NCBI RefSeq assembly: GCF_018599195.1
Contig: NZ_JAHFVK010000001.1
Span: forward strand, 1,736,001 to 1,800,000
Direction of reading: 5' to 3'
Source: Croceibacterium selenioxidans
GTDB taxonomy: Bacteria; Pseudomonadota; Alphaproteobacteria; Sphingomonadales; Sphingomonadaceae
DNA: 64,000 bases
Below, piece by piece: positions 15,786 through 25,612 of the stretch. Within the stretch, counting starts at the first letter, position 1; each line of letters starts with the position of its first letter. A program made the position numbers and the translations under genes. Under the pieces are notes generated by a model. It was given only the letters and a program-made list of their open reading frames with translations. It searched no databases and was not told the DNA's origin.

Positions 15786-18614
15786 ATGATCCGACGTTCC
15801 TTATTCGCAGCCTTCCTTTTAGCGACCGCCGTCCCCGCCCTGGCCCAACCGGCACCGGTCGCGCCCGAGCACGAGTGGCCGTTCGAGAAGAGCGATCTGC
15901 CAGCCGACCCTGCCTACCGTTTCGGGCGGCTCGACAACGGGATGCGCTACATCATTCGCTCCAACGGCACGCCCGCCGGACAGGCCATGGTGCAGTTCTG
16001 GGTCAATTCCGGATCGGTCGCGGAGACCGAGGAAGAGCGTGGCTACGCGCACTTCATTGAACACATGAGCTTCAACGGCTCGACCCGCGTGCCCGAAGGC
16101 GAAATGGTCAAGTTGCTGGAGCGCGAAGGTCTCGCGTTCGGGCCCGACACGAATGCCTCGACCAGCTTCGAAACCACGCTTTACATGCTCAATCTGCCGC
16201 GCAACGATCCGGCCCTTCTCGACACGGCGCTTATGCTCATGCGCGAGACGGCCAGCGAGCTGACCTTCAGTCCTGAAGCTGTCGAACGCGAAAAGGGAGT
16301 CGTGTTGTCGGAGCGCCGCGTTCGCGACACTTACGACTATCGCGACACGATCGATGGGCTCGAGTTCTTCTATCCCGGTGCGCGGTTCGTCGGGCGAATG
16401 CCGATCGGAACGATTGAAGCGCTCCAGGCGGCAACACCCGAGAAGCTGCGTGCGCTTTACCAGCGCATCTACCGCCCGGAAAACACCGCGATCATCGTGG
16501 TCGGCGACTTCGATGCCGATAAGGTCGAGGCTGAAATCCGCGAGCACTTCGCTAGCTGGCAGCCGGCCCCGATCGTTCCCGAAACCGACCCGGGCCCCAT
16601 CCCGTTCGATCTTGCTGGTCAGACCGACATCTACCTGGATCCCGCACTGTCGGAGCAGATCACCGTCTCGCGCCACGGCCCGGCGCTTGACCGGACTGAC
16701 ACCCGGGCCTTCCGTGAAAAGAACGTTCGCCGTCAGCTCGGCTACGGCATCATCAATCGTCGCCTGCAGCGCCTGGCACGGTCGGAGGATCCGCCGTTCC
16801 GCAGCGCGGGCGTCGGCACGGCCGAGATGTTCGACGCCGGTCGCACGAGCAACCTGGTCGTCTATGCCGGAGAGGGCGAATGGCGCCGGGCCCTGGCGGC
16901 GGCCCAGGCTGAATACCGCCGCGCGCTCGAGTTTGGTTTCACCGAGGCCGAGGTGGCAGAGCAGGTCGCCAACTTGCGCACGTCCCTCGAAAACAACGTG
17001 GCCGGCGCCACGACGCGCTCCAACGCGAATTTCATCACCGGGGCGATCACGTTGCTGGAGGATGGACAGGTGCCGACCACGCCGGAAAGCGCGCTGGAGC
17101 GCTTCCTCGGGCACTTACCGGAAATCACACCCGACAGCGTGCTCGCAGCGCTCAAGGAAGAGTTCGTCCCGCTCGACAACCCATTGATCCGCTTCGAAGG
17201 GCGCACAGCGCCCGACGGCGGCGCCGAGGCGCTGCGGGCGGCGTGGAACGAGGGGATGGCCGTCCAGCTGACGGCAGAGGATTCCGTCGGGCTCGAGGCG
17301 TGGGGCTATACCGACTTCGGGACGCCCGGCACCGTGGTTTCCGACACCGCAGAGCCGTTGCTCGGCATCCGAACGCTGGTCTTTTCGAACGGCCTACGGC
17401 TCAACCTCAAGAAGACCGACCTTCAGCGCGACCGCATCTCCGTCCAGCTCAACGTTGACGGTGGGCAGATGCTCAACACGCGCGAGGACCCGATTGCGAC
17501 CGCGATGAGCAGCTCGCTGCCGATCGGCGGGCTCGGCAAGCATTCGACTGACGAGCTGCAGTCGATCCTCGCGGGGCGCAGCGTCAGCTTCAATCTCGGG
17601 ACCACTGACGACACCTTCGTCCTCAACGCGGGCACTACCCCGCGCGACCTGGAGGTGCAGCTGCAGGTGTTGACCGCCGCAATCTCCGATCCCGGCTATC
17701 GGCCCCAGGGCGAATCCCAGTACCGCCGCAACATCAAGGCCTTTTTCGCCAGCCGCGATGCCACGCCCGAAAGCGCGCTCGCCAACGCTCTTGGCGAAAT
17801 CGTCTCCGACGGCGATCCTCGTTTCACGCTCCAACCGGAGCAAGCCTATCTCGGGCTTTCCTTTGCCAAGCTACGCGACGAGATCGCCGACCGCCTCAGC
17901 CATGGCGCGCTCGAACTCGCGATCGTGGGCGACTTTGACGAAGACCAGACGATCCAGCTGGTCGCCCGCACCCTCGGCGCCCTGCCGCAGCGGGAGGCCG
18001 ACTTCCGCGATTACACCGGCAACCGCACACGCGCCTTCACCACGGACCGCACCCCGCGCGTCGTGCGGCATGACGGCGCGGCGGATCAAGCGATCGTGCG
18101 AATGAGCTGGCCGACCCGGGACGACAGCGATTTCGAAGAGGTGCTCAAGCTCGACATGCTCGACAGGGTGATGCGCATCGAGCTGACCGACAAACTGCGC
18201 GAGGACCTGGGAAAGACTTACAGTCCTGGTGTCAGCGCCAGCGAGTCCGACACTTACGCCGGCTACGGGACGTTCAACATCGCCGCTTCGGTCGATGTGA
18301 GAGAGGTTGACGCCACACGGGCCGCCATTCTCGAAACGGTGCGCTCCTTGATCGACAAGCCAGTCGACGATGACACGCTGCTGCGGGCGCGCAAGCCGCT
18401 GCTCGAAGCCTACGACAATGCGCTCAAGACCAACGCCGGATGGATGAATCTGGCTTACCGCGCACAGTCGAAAGCAGAGCGGATCGAACGCTTCACCATG
18501 GGTAAGGATCGCCTGGCTGCTTTAACCCCGGCGGACGTACAGGAAATGGCCGCGAAATATCTCCAACCGGACCAGCGGCTTGAGATCCTCGTGCTGCCAA
18601 AAGAGGGCAGCTAA
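15786..18614 (+). CDS. Secreted M16 zinc metalloprotease (pitrilysin-like)
   Basis: The start at 15786 gives a signal peptide (SLFAAFLLATAVPALAQ); total 942 residues. The inverted zinc motif HFIEH is at 89-93, and the distal Glu lies in EREKGVVLSERR about 75 residues on. A second, inactive M16-like half lacks the motif, and a C-terminal third has the R/Y-type element (KTYSPGVSASESDTYAGYG). This is the usual periplasmic two-domain M16B form, thought to degrade peptides such as signal fragments. It lies between purC and purS without obvious relation to purines. Confidence 0.93.
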   Translation: MIRRSLFAAFLLATAVPALAQPAPVAPEHEWPFEKSDLPADPAYRFGRLDNGMRYIIRSNGTPAGQAMVQFWVNSGSVAETEEERGYAHFIEHMSFNGSTRVPEGEMVKLLEREGLAFGPDTNASTSFETTLYMLNLPRNDPALLDTALMLMRETASELTFSPEAVEREKGVVLSERRVRDTYDYRDTIDGLEFFYPGARFVGRMPIGTIEALQAATPEKLRALYQRIYRPENTAIIVVGDFDADKVEAEIREHFASWQPAPIVPETDPGPIPFDLAGQTDIYLDPALSEQITVSRHGPALDRTDTRAFREKNVRRQLGYGIINRRLQRLARSEDPPFRSAGVGTAEMFDAGRTSNLVVYAGEGEWRRALAAAQAEYRRALEFGFTEAEVAEQVANLRTSLENNVAGATTRSNANFITGAITLLEDGQVPTTPESALERFLGHLPEITPDSVLAALKEEFVPLDNPLIRFEGRTAPDGGAEALRAAWNEGMAVQLTAEDSVGLEAWGYTDFGTPGTVVSDTAEPLLGIRTLVFSNGLRLNLKKTDLQRDRISVQLNVDGGQMLNTREDPIATAMSSSLPIGGLGKHSTDELQSILAGRSVSFNLGTTDDTFVLNAGTTPRDLEVQLQVLTAAISDPGYRPQGESQYRRNIKAFFASRDATPESALANALGEIVSDGDPRFTLQPEQAYLGLSFAKLRDEIADRLSHGALELAIVGDFDEDQTIQLVARTLGALPQREADFRDYTGNRTRAFTTDRTPRVVRHDGAADQAIVRMSWPTRDDSDFEEVLKLDMLDRVMRIELTDKLREDLGKTYSPGVSASESDTYAGYGTFNIAASVDVREVDATRAAILETVRSLIDKPVDDDTLLRARKPLLEAYDNALKTNAGWMNLAYRAQSKAERIERFTMGKDRLAALTPADVQEMAAKYLQPDQRLEILVLPKEGS

Positions 18615-18697
18615 GCCTCTAGCCGGAATCGCCCGGGCGCAATAAGGCGCACCTACTTGAGAAGGGCCGCCTCGCGGCCGAGAGGGAACGCAGAGCA

Positions 18698-19414
18698 ATG
18701 AAACGTCTTGGATTTGCCGTCGTGGCGCTCGCCGCCGCCGCCACTTTCGCTTCGCCCGCCGCCGCACAGGGCGGCTGCAGCCGCGAATTGCTGCAGGGTA
18801 TCGCGGACGACTGGATTTCTGGCGTCCAGAAGGGCTCGCCGTTCGAAATGAACTTGGGCGAATGGGTCGATTATCGAGAGAACCTCGAGATTGGATTCCT
18901 GTCTGCCTTCTTCGACAACCAGGCACGCACTGTCGATTCCAGCCGCGCGTTGCTCGACACCACGTCCTGCAAGACGTTCGTCGAAGCCGTCCTGCTGAAC
19001 CCGGATCGCCCGATGGTTCTTGCCACGCAGCTCACCAATGGCTTCTTCGGTGTGGGCCCGATCGATAATCTCGTAACCGACAAGGGAGACTGGAAGTTCG
19101 ACGCGCAGGCGGCGCTCAACACGGCCAAGGCGGAGCAATGGAGCGAGATTCCGGCCGACAAGCGGATGAGCCGGCAGGATCTGACGGCTGCTGCCAACGC
19201 CTGGCTCGATGCCCGCGCGGCGAACGGTGCCACGACTGCCGACCGCCTCTATGTGGTCGACGAAGTGCTTGGCGGCGTGAATGTGCTCGCGCGGCTCGGG
19301 GCCGACCGCCTTCCTGCGAGCTTCACCTTCCGCATCGAAGACGGCGAGGTGAAAGCGACGCACATCGCAGTGAATTGCGGCGAGAAGGCCAACTGCTCGG
19401 TTCCGGGTCTCTGA
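18698..19414 (+). CDS. Secreted protein, DUF8021-like pattern
   Basis: A 238-residue protein with signal peptide (AVVALAAAATFASPAAAQ). The mature part has four Cys, and a pattern I associate with DUF8021: CSRELLQGIADDWISGV near the start, YRENLEIG, TTSCKTFVEAV, GDWKFDAQAAL, then RLYVVDEVLGGVNVLARLG and SFTFRIEDGEVKATH at the end. The fold is probably SnoaL/NTF2-like. No catalytic role can be assigned. GAGAGGGAA precedes the start. A palindromic intergenic repeat follows. Confidence 0.75.
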   Translation: MKRLGFAVVALAAAATFASPAAAQGGCSRELLQGIADDWISGVQKGSPFEMNLGEWVDYRENLEIGFLSAFFDNQARTVDSSRALLDTTSCKTFVEAVLLNPDRPMVLATQLTNGFFGVGPIDNLVTDKGDWKFDAQAALNTAKAEQWSEIPADKRMSRQDLTAAANAWLDARAANGATTADRLYVVDEVLGGVNVLARLGADRLPASFTFRIEDGEVKATHIAVNCGEKANCSVPGL

Positions 19415-19425
19415 TCCAAAAAATC

Positions 19426-19510
19426 CTCCCCGAGGGCGAAGCTCATGGGGAGATTGCAGACGCCAGAGGCGGCTGACGGAGGGGCTAGTGGCGCAACGCC
19501 CAGCCCCTCC
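19426..19510. repeat. Palindromic intergenic repeat element
   Basis: Two nested hairpins: CTCCCC...GGGGAG at 19426-19452 and GGAGGGGCT...AGCCCCTCC at 19478-19510, the second with an inner GGCG/CGCC stem. The motif CTGACGGAGGGG is of the kind that recurs between genes in sphingomonads. A related but not identical element is at 52739-52830. Confidence 0.6.
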
Positions 19511-19649
19511 ACCGTCCGCATCGCGAACGGTCCCCCTTCCGATCACTACGCGGGCAGCGAGGATTTCGCCCCTCAATACCCTTGCCGCGAAGGGCCTCAA
19601 TTGCCATAGGCGCGAGCGACTCCCGTCTGTTCGAGAAGGCCCCCGCCCC

Positions 19650-19892
19650 ATGAAGGTTCGCATCCATGTCAGCCTCAAGCCCGGCGTGCTCGACCCGCAG
19701 GGCCGTGCCGTGCACCATTCGCTTGAAGGGCTCGGTTTCAAGGGCATCGAGGATGTGCGCGTCGGTCGCCTGATCGAACTCGAGGTGGCCGACAGCACGA
19801 GCGACGCCGACCTTGACCGGATGTGCCGTCAGCTCCTCGCCAACATGGTCATCGAGAACTATCGCATCGAAAAGCCGGAGTCGGTGGCGTGA
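19650..19892 (+). CDS. purS: PurS subunit of FGAM synthetase
   Basis: An 80-residue protein starting [20 protein letters not shown], the family's universal opening; it contains [19 protein letters not shown] and ends near the purQ start. It bridges PurL and PurQ in the three-subunit FGAM synthetase. The upstream in-frame ATG at 19488 would add 54 residues of non-family sequence, so 19650 is chosen. It overlaps purQ by four bases (GTGA). Confidence 0.95.
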   Translation: MKVRIHVSLKPGVLDPQGRAVHHSLEGLGFKGIEDVRVGRLIELEVADSTSDADLDRMCRQLLANMVIENYRIEKPESVA

Positions 19893-20566
19893 GCTTCCGG
19901 TCGGCAGTCGTCACCTTCCCGGGTTCGAACTGCGACCGGGACCTGGCCGTGGCGCTGGAGAAAGTCTCTGGCACCCCCGCATTGCGCGTGTGGCACGGTG
20001 ATGCCGAGCTGCCGGAGAAGCTCGACTTCATCGCTCTCCCCGGCGGTTTCTCTTATGGCGACTATTTGCGCTCAGGCGCGATGGCCGCGCGCAGCCCGAT
20101 CATGCAAGCGGTGGCCCAGGCCGCCGGCCGCGGTGTACCGGTGCTTGGCATCTGCAACGGCTTTCAGGTCCTGACGGAGTCGGGTCTGCTGCCCGGCGCA
20201 CTGATGCGCAACGCCAACCAGCACTTCATCTGCCGCACAGTCCGGCTTTCGGTAGAAAACAGCCAGTCGCTTTTCACCGCAGGCTACGAGGCTGGGCAAG
20301 CGCTTCACGTCCCGGTCGCGCACCATGACGGTAACTACTTCGCCGATGAAGACACCCTCGATCGGCTTGAAGGTGAAGGCCGGGTGGCTTTTCGTTATGC
20401 CGAGACGGTCAACGGATCGCGTCGCGATATCGCGGGCATTCTCAACGAGGCCGGCAATGTGCTGGGCATGATGCCCCACCCGGAACGGGCGATCGAGCGG
20501 GAACACGGCAGCACAGACGGCCGTGCCCTGTTCGAAAGCGCCATTCGAGGTCTGGTAGAAGCCTGA
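19889..20566 (+). CDS. purQ: PurQ glutaminase subunit of FGAM synthetase
   Basis: A 225-residue class I glutamine amidotransferase. The GTG start at 19889 overlaps the purS stop; the protein opens [17 protein letters not shown]. The nucleophile Cys is in [14 protein letters not shown] and the His/Glu pair is in [10 protein letters not shown]. It releases ammonia from glutamine for PurL; purL itself is not in the window. Confidence 0.97.
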   Translation: MSFRSAVVTFPGSNCDRDLAVALEKVSGTPALRVWHGDAELPEKLDFIALPGGFSYGDYLRSGAMAARSPIMQAVAQAAGRGVPVLGICNGFQVLTESGLLPGALMRNANQHFICRTVRLSVENSQSLFTAGYEAGQALHVPVAHHDGNYFADEDTLDRLEGEGRVAFRYAETVNGSRRDIAGILNEAGNVLGMMPHPERAIEREHGSTDGRALFESAIRGLVEA

Positions 20567-20573
20567 GGCTCCG

Positions 20574-20593
20574 GACCTCCATTGAAGGAGGTC
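20574..20593. terminator. Hairpin between convergent purQ and GGDEF-EAL gene
   Basis: GACCTCC, six-base loop, GGAGGTC: perfect seven-base stem located eight bases after the purQ stop and seven bases from the convergent gene's stop. No T run on either side. Confidence 0.45.
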
Positions 20594-20599
20594 TGAGCG

Positions 20600-22969
20600 T
20601 TAAGCCGCCGCTACCCGCCCCTTGCGGCCGATCAGCTTCAGGGCTTCGTCTGCCTCCATCGGCCTTCCGAAGTAGTAACCCTGGATCTTGGTGCAGCCGA
20701 GGTTCTTGATCAGCGCCACTTCTTCGGCCGTTTCCGCACCTTCGGCAGTCGTCGTCATTCCCAGGCTATCGGCCATCGCCACGACGGCGCGGATAATCGC
20801 CAGGCTTTCCACGCTCCCTTGAGCCGCGCCCTGCACAAATGTGCGGTCGACCTTGATGGTCGAGAAGCGCAACGCCCGGAGGTATCCCAGTGACGAATAG
20901 CCGGTGCCGAAGTCGTCGAGCGCCACTGAACACCCGAGAGCCATGATTTCCTCGAGCGTCTGCCGTGCGGTCCGCGCATCGCGCAGGAAAATGCTCTCGG
21001 TGACTTCGACCTCAAGCCGATAGGGCGGCAACCCGCTGTCGACCAAGGCGCGGACCACGTTGGTCGAAAAACCCGGCTCGAGCAATTGTTCGCCCGAGAC
21101 GTTGACCCCGACCTTGATTTCGCCCGGCCAACGGACCGCTTCGCGGCAAGCCTCGTAGAGTACCCACTCACCGATCGGCACGATGAGGCGCGTGTCCTCG
21201 GCCAGAGGGATGAACTTGCCCGGGCTGACGAAGCCATGATCCTTGCTCTGCCAGCGGAGCAGCGCCTCGAAGCTCACCAGCGTTCCGTTCTTCGCGTCGA
21301 CGACGGGCTGATAATGCAGCCTCAACTCCTGCTTGCCGATCGCATTGCGCAAGGCGAGCTCGAGCTTGCGCCGTTCTTCCGCGTTGGCATGTAGCGAAGG
21401 TTCGTAACGGCAATGGATCCCCCCGCCTTCGTCCTTCGCGCGATAAAGCGCGAGGTCGGCGTTGCGCATGAGCATCTCGACCGTATTGCCGTCCTTGGGG
21501 CAGAGGGCCGACCCGACGCTCGCCCCGATGTAGAGCTTGTGATTGTCCACGTCGTAGGGCTGTGAAAGAGCCTCGATCACCGCCTCCGCGACACGGGAGA
21601 CCGCCCCCTCGTTCGACGCGTCGCTAATCACGATGGCAAACTCGTCGCCACCCAGCCGCCCGCACTGCTCGTTTTCACTAATGACCGATTTGAGCCGCTG
21701 GGAGACCTGGGCAAGCAACCGGTCCCCGACCTGGTGACCAAGGGAATCGTTGACCGACTTGAAGCGGTCAAGGTCGATCATCAGAAAGGCACAGCGGCTG
21801 CGCCATTGGTCAGCGAAGCGCATGGCTTCCCCCAGGGCCTCGGTCAGCATCAGCCTGTTGGGCAGGCCCGTCAGCGTGTCGTAGCGAGCCAGATAGGCGA
21901 TCTTCTCGTCGGATTCTCGCTGCTCGGTAACGTCGGACCCAACACCCCGGTATCCGATGAAGCTGCCGTTCTCATCGAGCATCGGTGTGCCCGACAGTTC
22001 CCACCAGCGACGGCCCGTACCCACGATCACCTGGACCAGCAGGTTCGAAAAGCTTTCCCTGCGCTTCAACCGTTCGGCGAGGTCGTAGATGCTGGGATGG
22101 AACTGGCCACTGTCCCAGCTGTCCCCCGCGATCAGCTGAATGAAGGGCAAGCCCTCCGCCGCCGCCGGATCCTTGCCGAGCGCAAACGCAAAGCGCGGGC
22201 TGGCCGACCTCACGCGTCGGTTCGGATCGACTTGCCACAGCCAATCGGCCTCATTCTCCTGGAATTCGCGGAGCAGGAGCGAAACCACCTCGTCCTTTTC
22301 GGCCACGCCGGCTTCGGCGATCCGGGCTGAGAGGTAGGTGCGGGCAGAGTCGAGCGTTCCGGAAATCGCCAGCGTGATGAACGCCAGGGTCACCGCGGCA
22401 AATCCGTAGTCGCCGGACAGCACGAACGAGGTGCTGGCGGTACTTCCGGTGAGGGCAATGAACACCACGGTACCCATCGGCGCCGAGGAGAGGATAGAGG
22501 CGGAACTGGCAATCAGCATGGCCACAAGGGTCCACAGCGCGAAGTGCTCAGCCTGCCCTCCGTAGGGAGGAAACAGGATCATTGCGGCCGCCCACACCAG
22601 GGCGCTGCCCGCCACGCCCAGCGCCTGGCGCCTGAATTCGTGTTTGGTCATCGCGCGACGGTCGATGTCCGCCAGGCTGCGATCGATCCTGACCGAATTC
22701 CATGTCGCCGCGACTGCGGCCACGAGCCACAACCCGAAGAGCCAGACCGGAACCTTGCTGACGAACACGCTCACCGTGACAGCCGCGGCCAGCGCGTGCG
22801 CCACGGTGCGGATCAGAACGGTCTTGTGCAGCTGACCGTACTGCAAAGCTCGGACCCGCGCCCAATCGCCATCGGCCGGACCCTTCAGGCCCAGAAGCTC
22901 CAACGCAGAAAGCCGAAGGGTTGGCAGCTCGGATGGATTCGCGCTCACGCATCGCGCGTAAGCCACCAA
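20600..22969 (-). CDS. Membrane GGDEF-EAL protein with PAS domain
   Basis: About 789 residues. Membrane spans lie at ~52-70, 75-90, 116-134, 145-162, 167-182 and 189-205 (MASE-like), followed by a PAS domain at ~235-350 and GGDEF at 440-444 within GRLGGDEFAIV. The EAL domain begins with FEALLRW at 567-573 and keeps NVSGEQL, DDFGTGYSS, KVDRTF and QGYYFGRP, so both active sites look complete. The inhibitory RxxD is replaced by SENE. It probably makes and/or degrades cyclic di-GMP in response to a membrane or redox signal. The frame opens with TTG at 22969; GTG codons at 22966 and 22948 are alternatives and no strong ribosome site was seen. Confidence 0.93.
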   Translation of the reverse strand: MVAYARCVSANPSELPTLRLSALELLGLKGPADGDWARVRALQYGQLHKTVLIRTVAHALAAAVTVSVFVSKVPVWLFGLWLVAAVAATWNSVRIDRSLADIDRRAMTKHEFRRQALGVAGSALVWAAAMILFPPYGGQAEHFALWTLVAMLIASSASILSSAPMGTVVFIALTGSTASTSFVLSGDYGFAAVTLAFITLAISGTLDSARTYLSARIAEAGVAEKDEVVSLLLREFQENEADWLWQVDPNRRVRSASPRFAFALGKDPAAAEGLPFIQLIAGDSWDSGQFHPSIYDLAERLKRRESFSNLLVQVIVGTGRRWWELSGTPMLDENGSFIGYRGVGSDVTEQRESDEKIAYLARYDTLTGLPNRLMLTEALGEAMRFADQWRSRCAFLMIDLDRFKSVNDSLGHQVGDRLLAQVSQRLKSVISENEQCGRLGGDEFAIVISDASNEGAVSRVAEAVIEALSQPYDVDNHKLYIGASVGSALCPKDGNTVEMLMRNADLALYRAKDEGGGIHCRYEPSLHANAEERRKLELALRNAIGKQELRLHYQPVVDAKNGTLVSFEALLRWQSKDHGFVSPGKFIPLAEDTRLIVPIGEWVLYEACREAVRWPGEIKVGVNVSGEQLLEPGFSTNVVRALVDSGLPPYRLEVEVTESIFLRDARTARQTLEEIMALGCSVALDDFGTGYSSLGYLRALRFSTIKVDRTFVQGAAQGSVESLAIIRAVVAMADSLGMTTTAEGAETAEEVALIKNLGCTKIQGYYFGRPMEADEALKLIGRKGRVAAA

Positions 22970-23019
22970 TGGTTAGAAGCGGGTAAAGCCCCTGGAAGAC
23001 GAATGCCGTTCCTGCAGAT

Positions 23020-24843
23020 TTATTCGACGGTTACCGACTTGGCGAGATTGCGCGGTTGGTCGACGTCGGTGCCTTTTACAGAGGCGGTGTGGTAGGCAAT
23101 CAGCTGCACCGGAACCGCATAGACCAGCGGCGCGATCAGCGGATGAACCTGCGGCATCTCGATGGTCGCCATGCAGCCCTCGCCGGCTTCTTCCAGTCCC
23201 GCCTTGTCGGAGATCAGCACGATCTTACCGCCTCGAGCCCGCACTTCCTGCATGTTCGAAACGGTTTTTTCGAACAAGGGCCCTGAAGGCGCGAGGACGA
23301 TCACCGGAACAGCCTCGTCAATCAGTGCGATCGGGCCGTGCTTCATCTCACCCGCCGCATAACCTTCGGCGTGGATATAGCTGATTTCCTTGAGTTTCAG
23401 TGCCCCTTCCAAGGCAAGCGGAAAATCAGGACCACGTCCGAGGTAGAGCACGTCACGGGCCGGCGCGATCAAGTGAGCCATGGCGGCGATTTCGTCATCA
23501 TGAGCGAGCGCGGCGTTGAGCGAAGCGGGGGCTTCGAGGAGGTGCCGCACGACTTCGGCTTCCGCCTCCCTGTCGAGCCGGCCTTTCTTGACCGCGAAAT
23601 GGGCCGCGAGCGCCGCGAGCACGGCCAACTGGCAGGTAAACGCCTTGGTCGAAGCGACCCCGATCTCGGGCCCTGCATGGGTCGGCAACAGCAGGTCTGC
23701 CTCGCGCGCCATCGAACTGGTGGGCACGTTGACCACCACCGCGATCGTCTGCCCTTCGGCCTTGCAGTGCCTCAGCGCCGCCAGAGTATCGGCGGTCTCC
23801 CCGCTTTGGGAAATGAACAGCGCCAGCCCTCCTGGCTGAAGGACCGGCTCGCGGTATCGGAACTCACTGGCGAAATCGAGGTCGACGGGAACGCGCGCGA
23901 ATTGCTCGAACCAGTACTTGGCGACCATTCCCGCATAGTAGCTCGTGCCGCAGGCGACGATGGTTACGCGATCGATCGCGGAAATGTCGAAGTCGATTTG
24001 CGGAAGGGCGACCTGCATCTCCACCGGCCGCAGATAGCTGCGCAGCGTCTGCGCCACGACCGTCGGCTGCTCGAATATCTCTTTCTGCATGAAGTGGCGG
24101 TAGTTGCCCTTCTCGATCGCCGCTGCCGATGCACCCGAAGTGGTAACTTCGCGCTCTACCGGATTGTTATCCTTATCGAAGATCGCCGCACCCTCGCGGG
24201 TGACCACGACCCAGTCACCCTCGTCCAGATAGGCGATCTGCTGCGTCAGGGGTGCCAGCGCAAGTGCGTCGGAGCCGAGATAGGTTTCGTCTTCCCCGTA
24301 ACCAACGACCAAAGGTGAACCGAGCCGAGCGCCGATGAGCAGGTCTGGGTGAGCGCGAAAGGCGATGGCGAGCGCGAAGGCGCCCCGCAATTGCGGAAGG
24401 ACGGCTTTGACAGCATCCTGGGGCGAAAGACCGGCCTCGATCTGCTCCGAAACGAGATGGGCCACGATCTCGGTATCGGTCTCGCTTTCGAGCGTGCGCC
24501 CCCGCGCCAGCAACCCTTCCCGGAGCGGTTTGAAGTTCTCGATGATGCCGTTGTGGACCAGGGCAACCTGATCGGTGGCGTGCGGATGCGCGTTACTGGC
24601 GGTCGGAGCGCCGTGGGTCGCCCAGCGGGTATGGGCAATGCCGATGTGGCCCGGAGCCGGATGCCGCTCGATCTCGGCCACCAGGTTGAGCAGCTTCCCC
24701 GGTGCCCGCCGGCGGATCAGCATCCCGCCGTCAATTGTACAGATTCCCGCGCTGTCATAGCCGCGGTATTCCATCCGCTTCAAACCGTCGACCAACCGCT
24801 CCGCGACCGGTTCCTTGCCGACGATGCCAATGATTCCGCACAT
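23020..24843 (-). CDS. glmS: Glucosamine-6-phosphate synthase (GlmS)
   Basis: A 607-residue protein, normal length. N-terminal glutaminase with Cys1 nucleophile after Met (MCGIIGIVG) and RWATHGAPT; two SIS isomerase domains with VACGTSYYAG, SQSGETADT and a C-terminal DQPRNLAKSVTVE. It makes glucosamine-6-phosphate, the first step to UDP-GlcNAc for peptidoglycan and lipid A. A VapBC-type pair and then glmU, the later step, lie directly upstream on the same strand. Confidence 0.98.
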   Translation of the reverse strand: MCGIIGIVGKEPVAERLVDGLKRMEYRGYDSAGICTIDGGMLIRRRAPGKLLNLVAEIERHPAPGHIGIAHTRWATHGAPTASNAHPHATDQVALVHNGIIENFKPLREGLLARGRTLESETDTEIVAHLVSEQIEAGLSPQDAVKAVLPQLRGAFALAIAFRAHPDLLIGARLGSPLVVGYGEDETYLGSDALALAPLTQQIAYLDEGDWVVVTREGAAIFDKDNNPVEREVTTSGASAAAIEKGNYRHFMQKEIFEQPTVVAQTLRSYLRPVEMQVALPQIDFDISAIDRVTIVACGTSYYAGMVAKYWFEQFARVPVDLDFASEFRYREPVLQPGGLALFISQSGETADTLAALRHCKAEGQTIAVVVNVPTSSMAREADLLLPTHAGPEIGVASTKAFTCQLAVLAALAAHFAVKKGRLDREAEAEVVRHLLEAPASLNAALAHDDEIAAMAHLIAPARDVLYLGRGPDFPLALEGALKLKEISYIHAEGYAAGEMKHGPIALIDEAVPVIVLAPSGPLFEKTVSNMQEVRARGGKIVLISDKAGLEEAGEGCMATIEMPQVHPLIAPLVYAVPVQLIAYHTASVKGTDVDQPRNLAKSVTVE

Positions 24844-24860
24844 GAACAGGCTGCCTTGAG

Positions 24861-25241
24861 CTAGAGGATGTAAGGTACGCGGATGCCCGGCATCTGCGCC
24901 GGAAAGTCCCGGGTATTGCGAGTTACGAGCACGCGGCCCCTGACGAGCGCACTCGCCAAGACGAGTGCGTCAGTGGATTTGAGGCGAGGCCGCTCCCGGC
25001 GCAAGGCCGCAGCACGCTCTGCAATCTCTCCGTCGATCTCATCGACCCCAAATCCCGAAAGAAATGCCTCCGTGTCGCGCAGATTGTGAACCGATCCCTT
25101 GGACATGACTTCGATCCACACCAGGCGGCTGATCCAGACCCGCGCTCCTTGACCCGCGGCGCGGCGGATTTCGACCCGTGCCAAGTCAAGTCCGGCAAGC
25201 GCGTCTACTACGATGTTGGCGTCAAACGCAAAGCCGCTCAC
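24861..25241 (-). CDS. VapC-type PIN-domain toxin
   Basis: A 126-residue PIN domain. Acidic residues are in place: FAFDANIVVDAL (Asp7), VWIEVMSK (Glu), KSTDALVLASA (Asp) and VTRNTRDFP (Asp). These form the metal site of an endoribonuclease, usually cutting tRNA or rRNA. It overlaps the upstream antitoxin by ATGA and lies 17 bases before glmS, so some read-through into glmS is likely. Confidence 0.9.
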   Translation of the reverse strand: MSGFAFDANIVVDALAGLDLARVEIRRAAGQGARVWISRLVWIEVMSKGSVHNLRDTEAFLSGFGVDEIDGEIAERAAALRRERPRLKSTDALVLASALVRGRVLVTRNTRDFPAQMPGIRVPYIL

Positions 25242-25603
25242 GCCGGGCCGGCCCCACGGACAGAAGGGTCCTTCCCAGAAAGCATATCGAGATGGATCTG
25301 CCGCTGACGGTCATCTTCTGCGTCAAAGAGATCCGGGAATTCGGCTTTAACTTCCTCGTAATCGGAATCCCACGGCCGGGTCGAAGAAGCGCGTTCGCGA
25401 CGCTGCGATTCAACGGCGTCACCAATATCGGTGCAGTCCTTCCACAGTCCAAAGCCACGATCGATCCAATCCTGCACACCCTCCGCGCGATAGGCGCTGA
25501 CGGCTTCGCGCAGTACTGCGGCGCGAGACTTCCCCCGCTCTTCCGCAATGCGGTCGAGCCACTTGATATCGTCATCAGGAAGATCGGCGAGAATCCGTGT
25601 CAT
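25238..25603 (-). CDS. Ribbon-helix-helix antitoxin (VapB-type)
   Basis: A 121-residue protein. The N-terminus MTRILADLPDDDIKWLDRIA plus GKSRAAVLREAV is a ribbon-helix-helix DNA-binding domain; the middle part GFGLWKDCTDIGDAVE is common in CopG-like antitoxins. The ~45-residue acidic C-terminal tail probably wraps the toxin and is longer than usual. It overlaps vapC by four bases. A perfect palindrome sits in its promoter, consistent with autorepression by the toxin-antitoxin complex. Confidence 0.88.
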   Translation of the reverse strand: MTRILADLPDDDIKWLDRIAEERGKSRAAVLREAVSAYRAEGVQDWIDRGFGLWKDCTDIGDAVESQRRERASSTRPWDSDYEEVKAEFPDLFDAEDDRQRQIHLDMLSGKDPSVRGAGPA

Positions 25604-25612
25604 TGATATACA

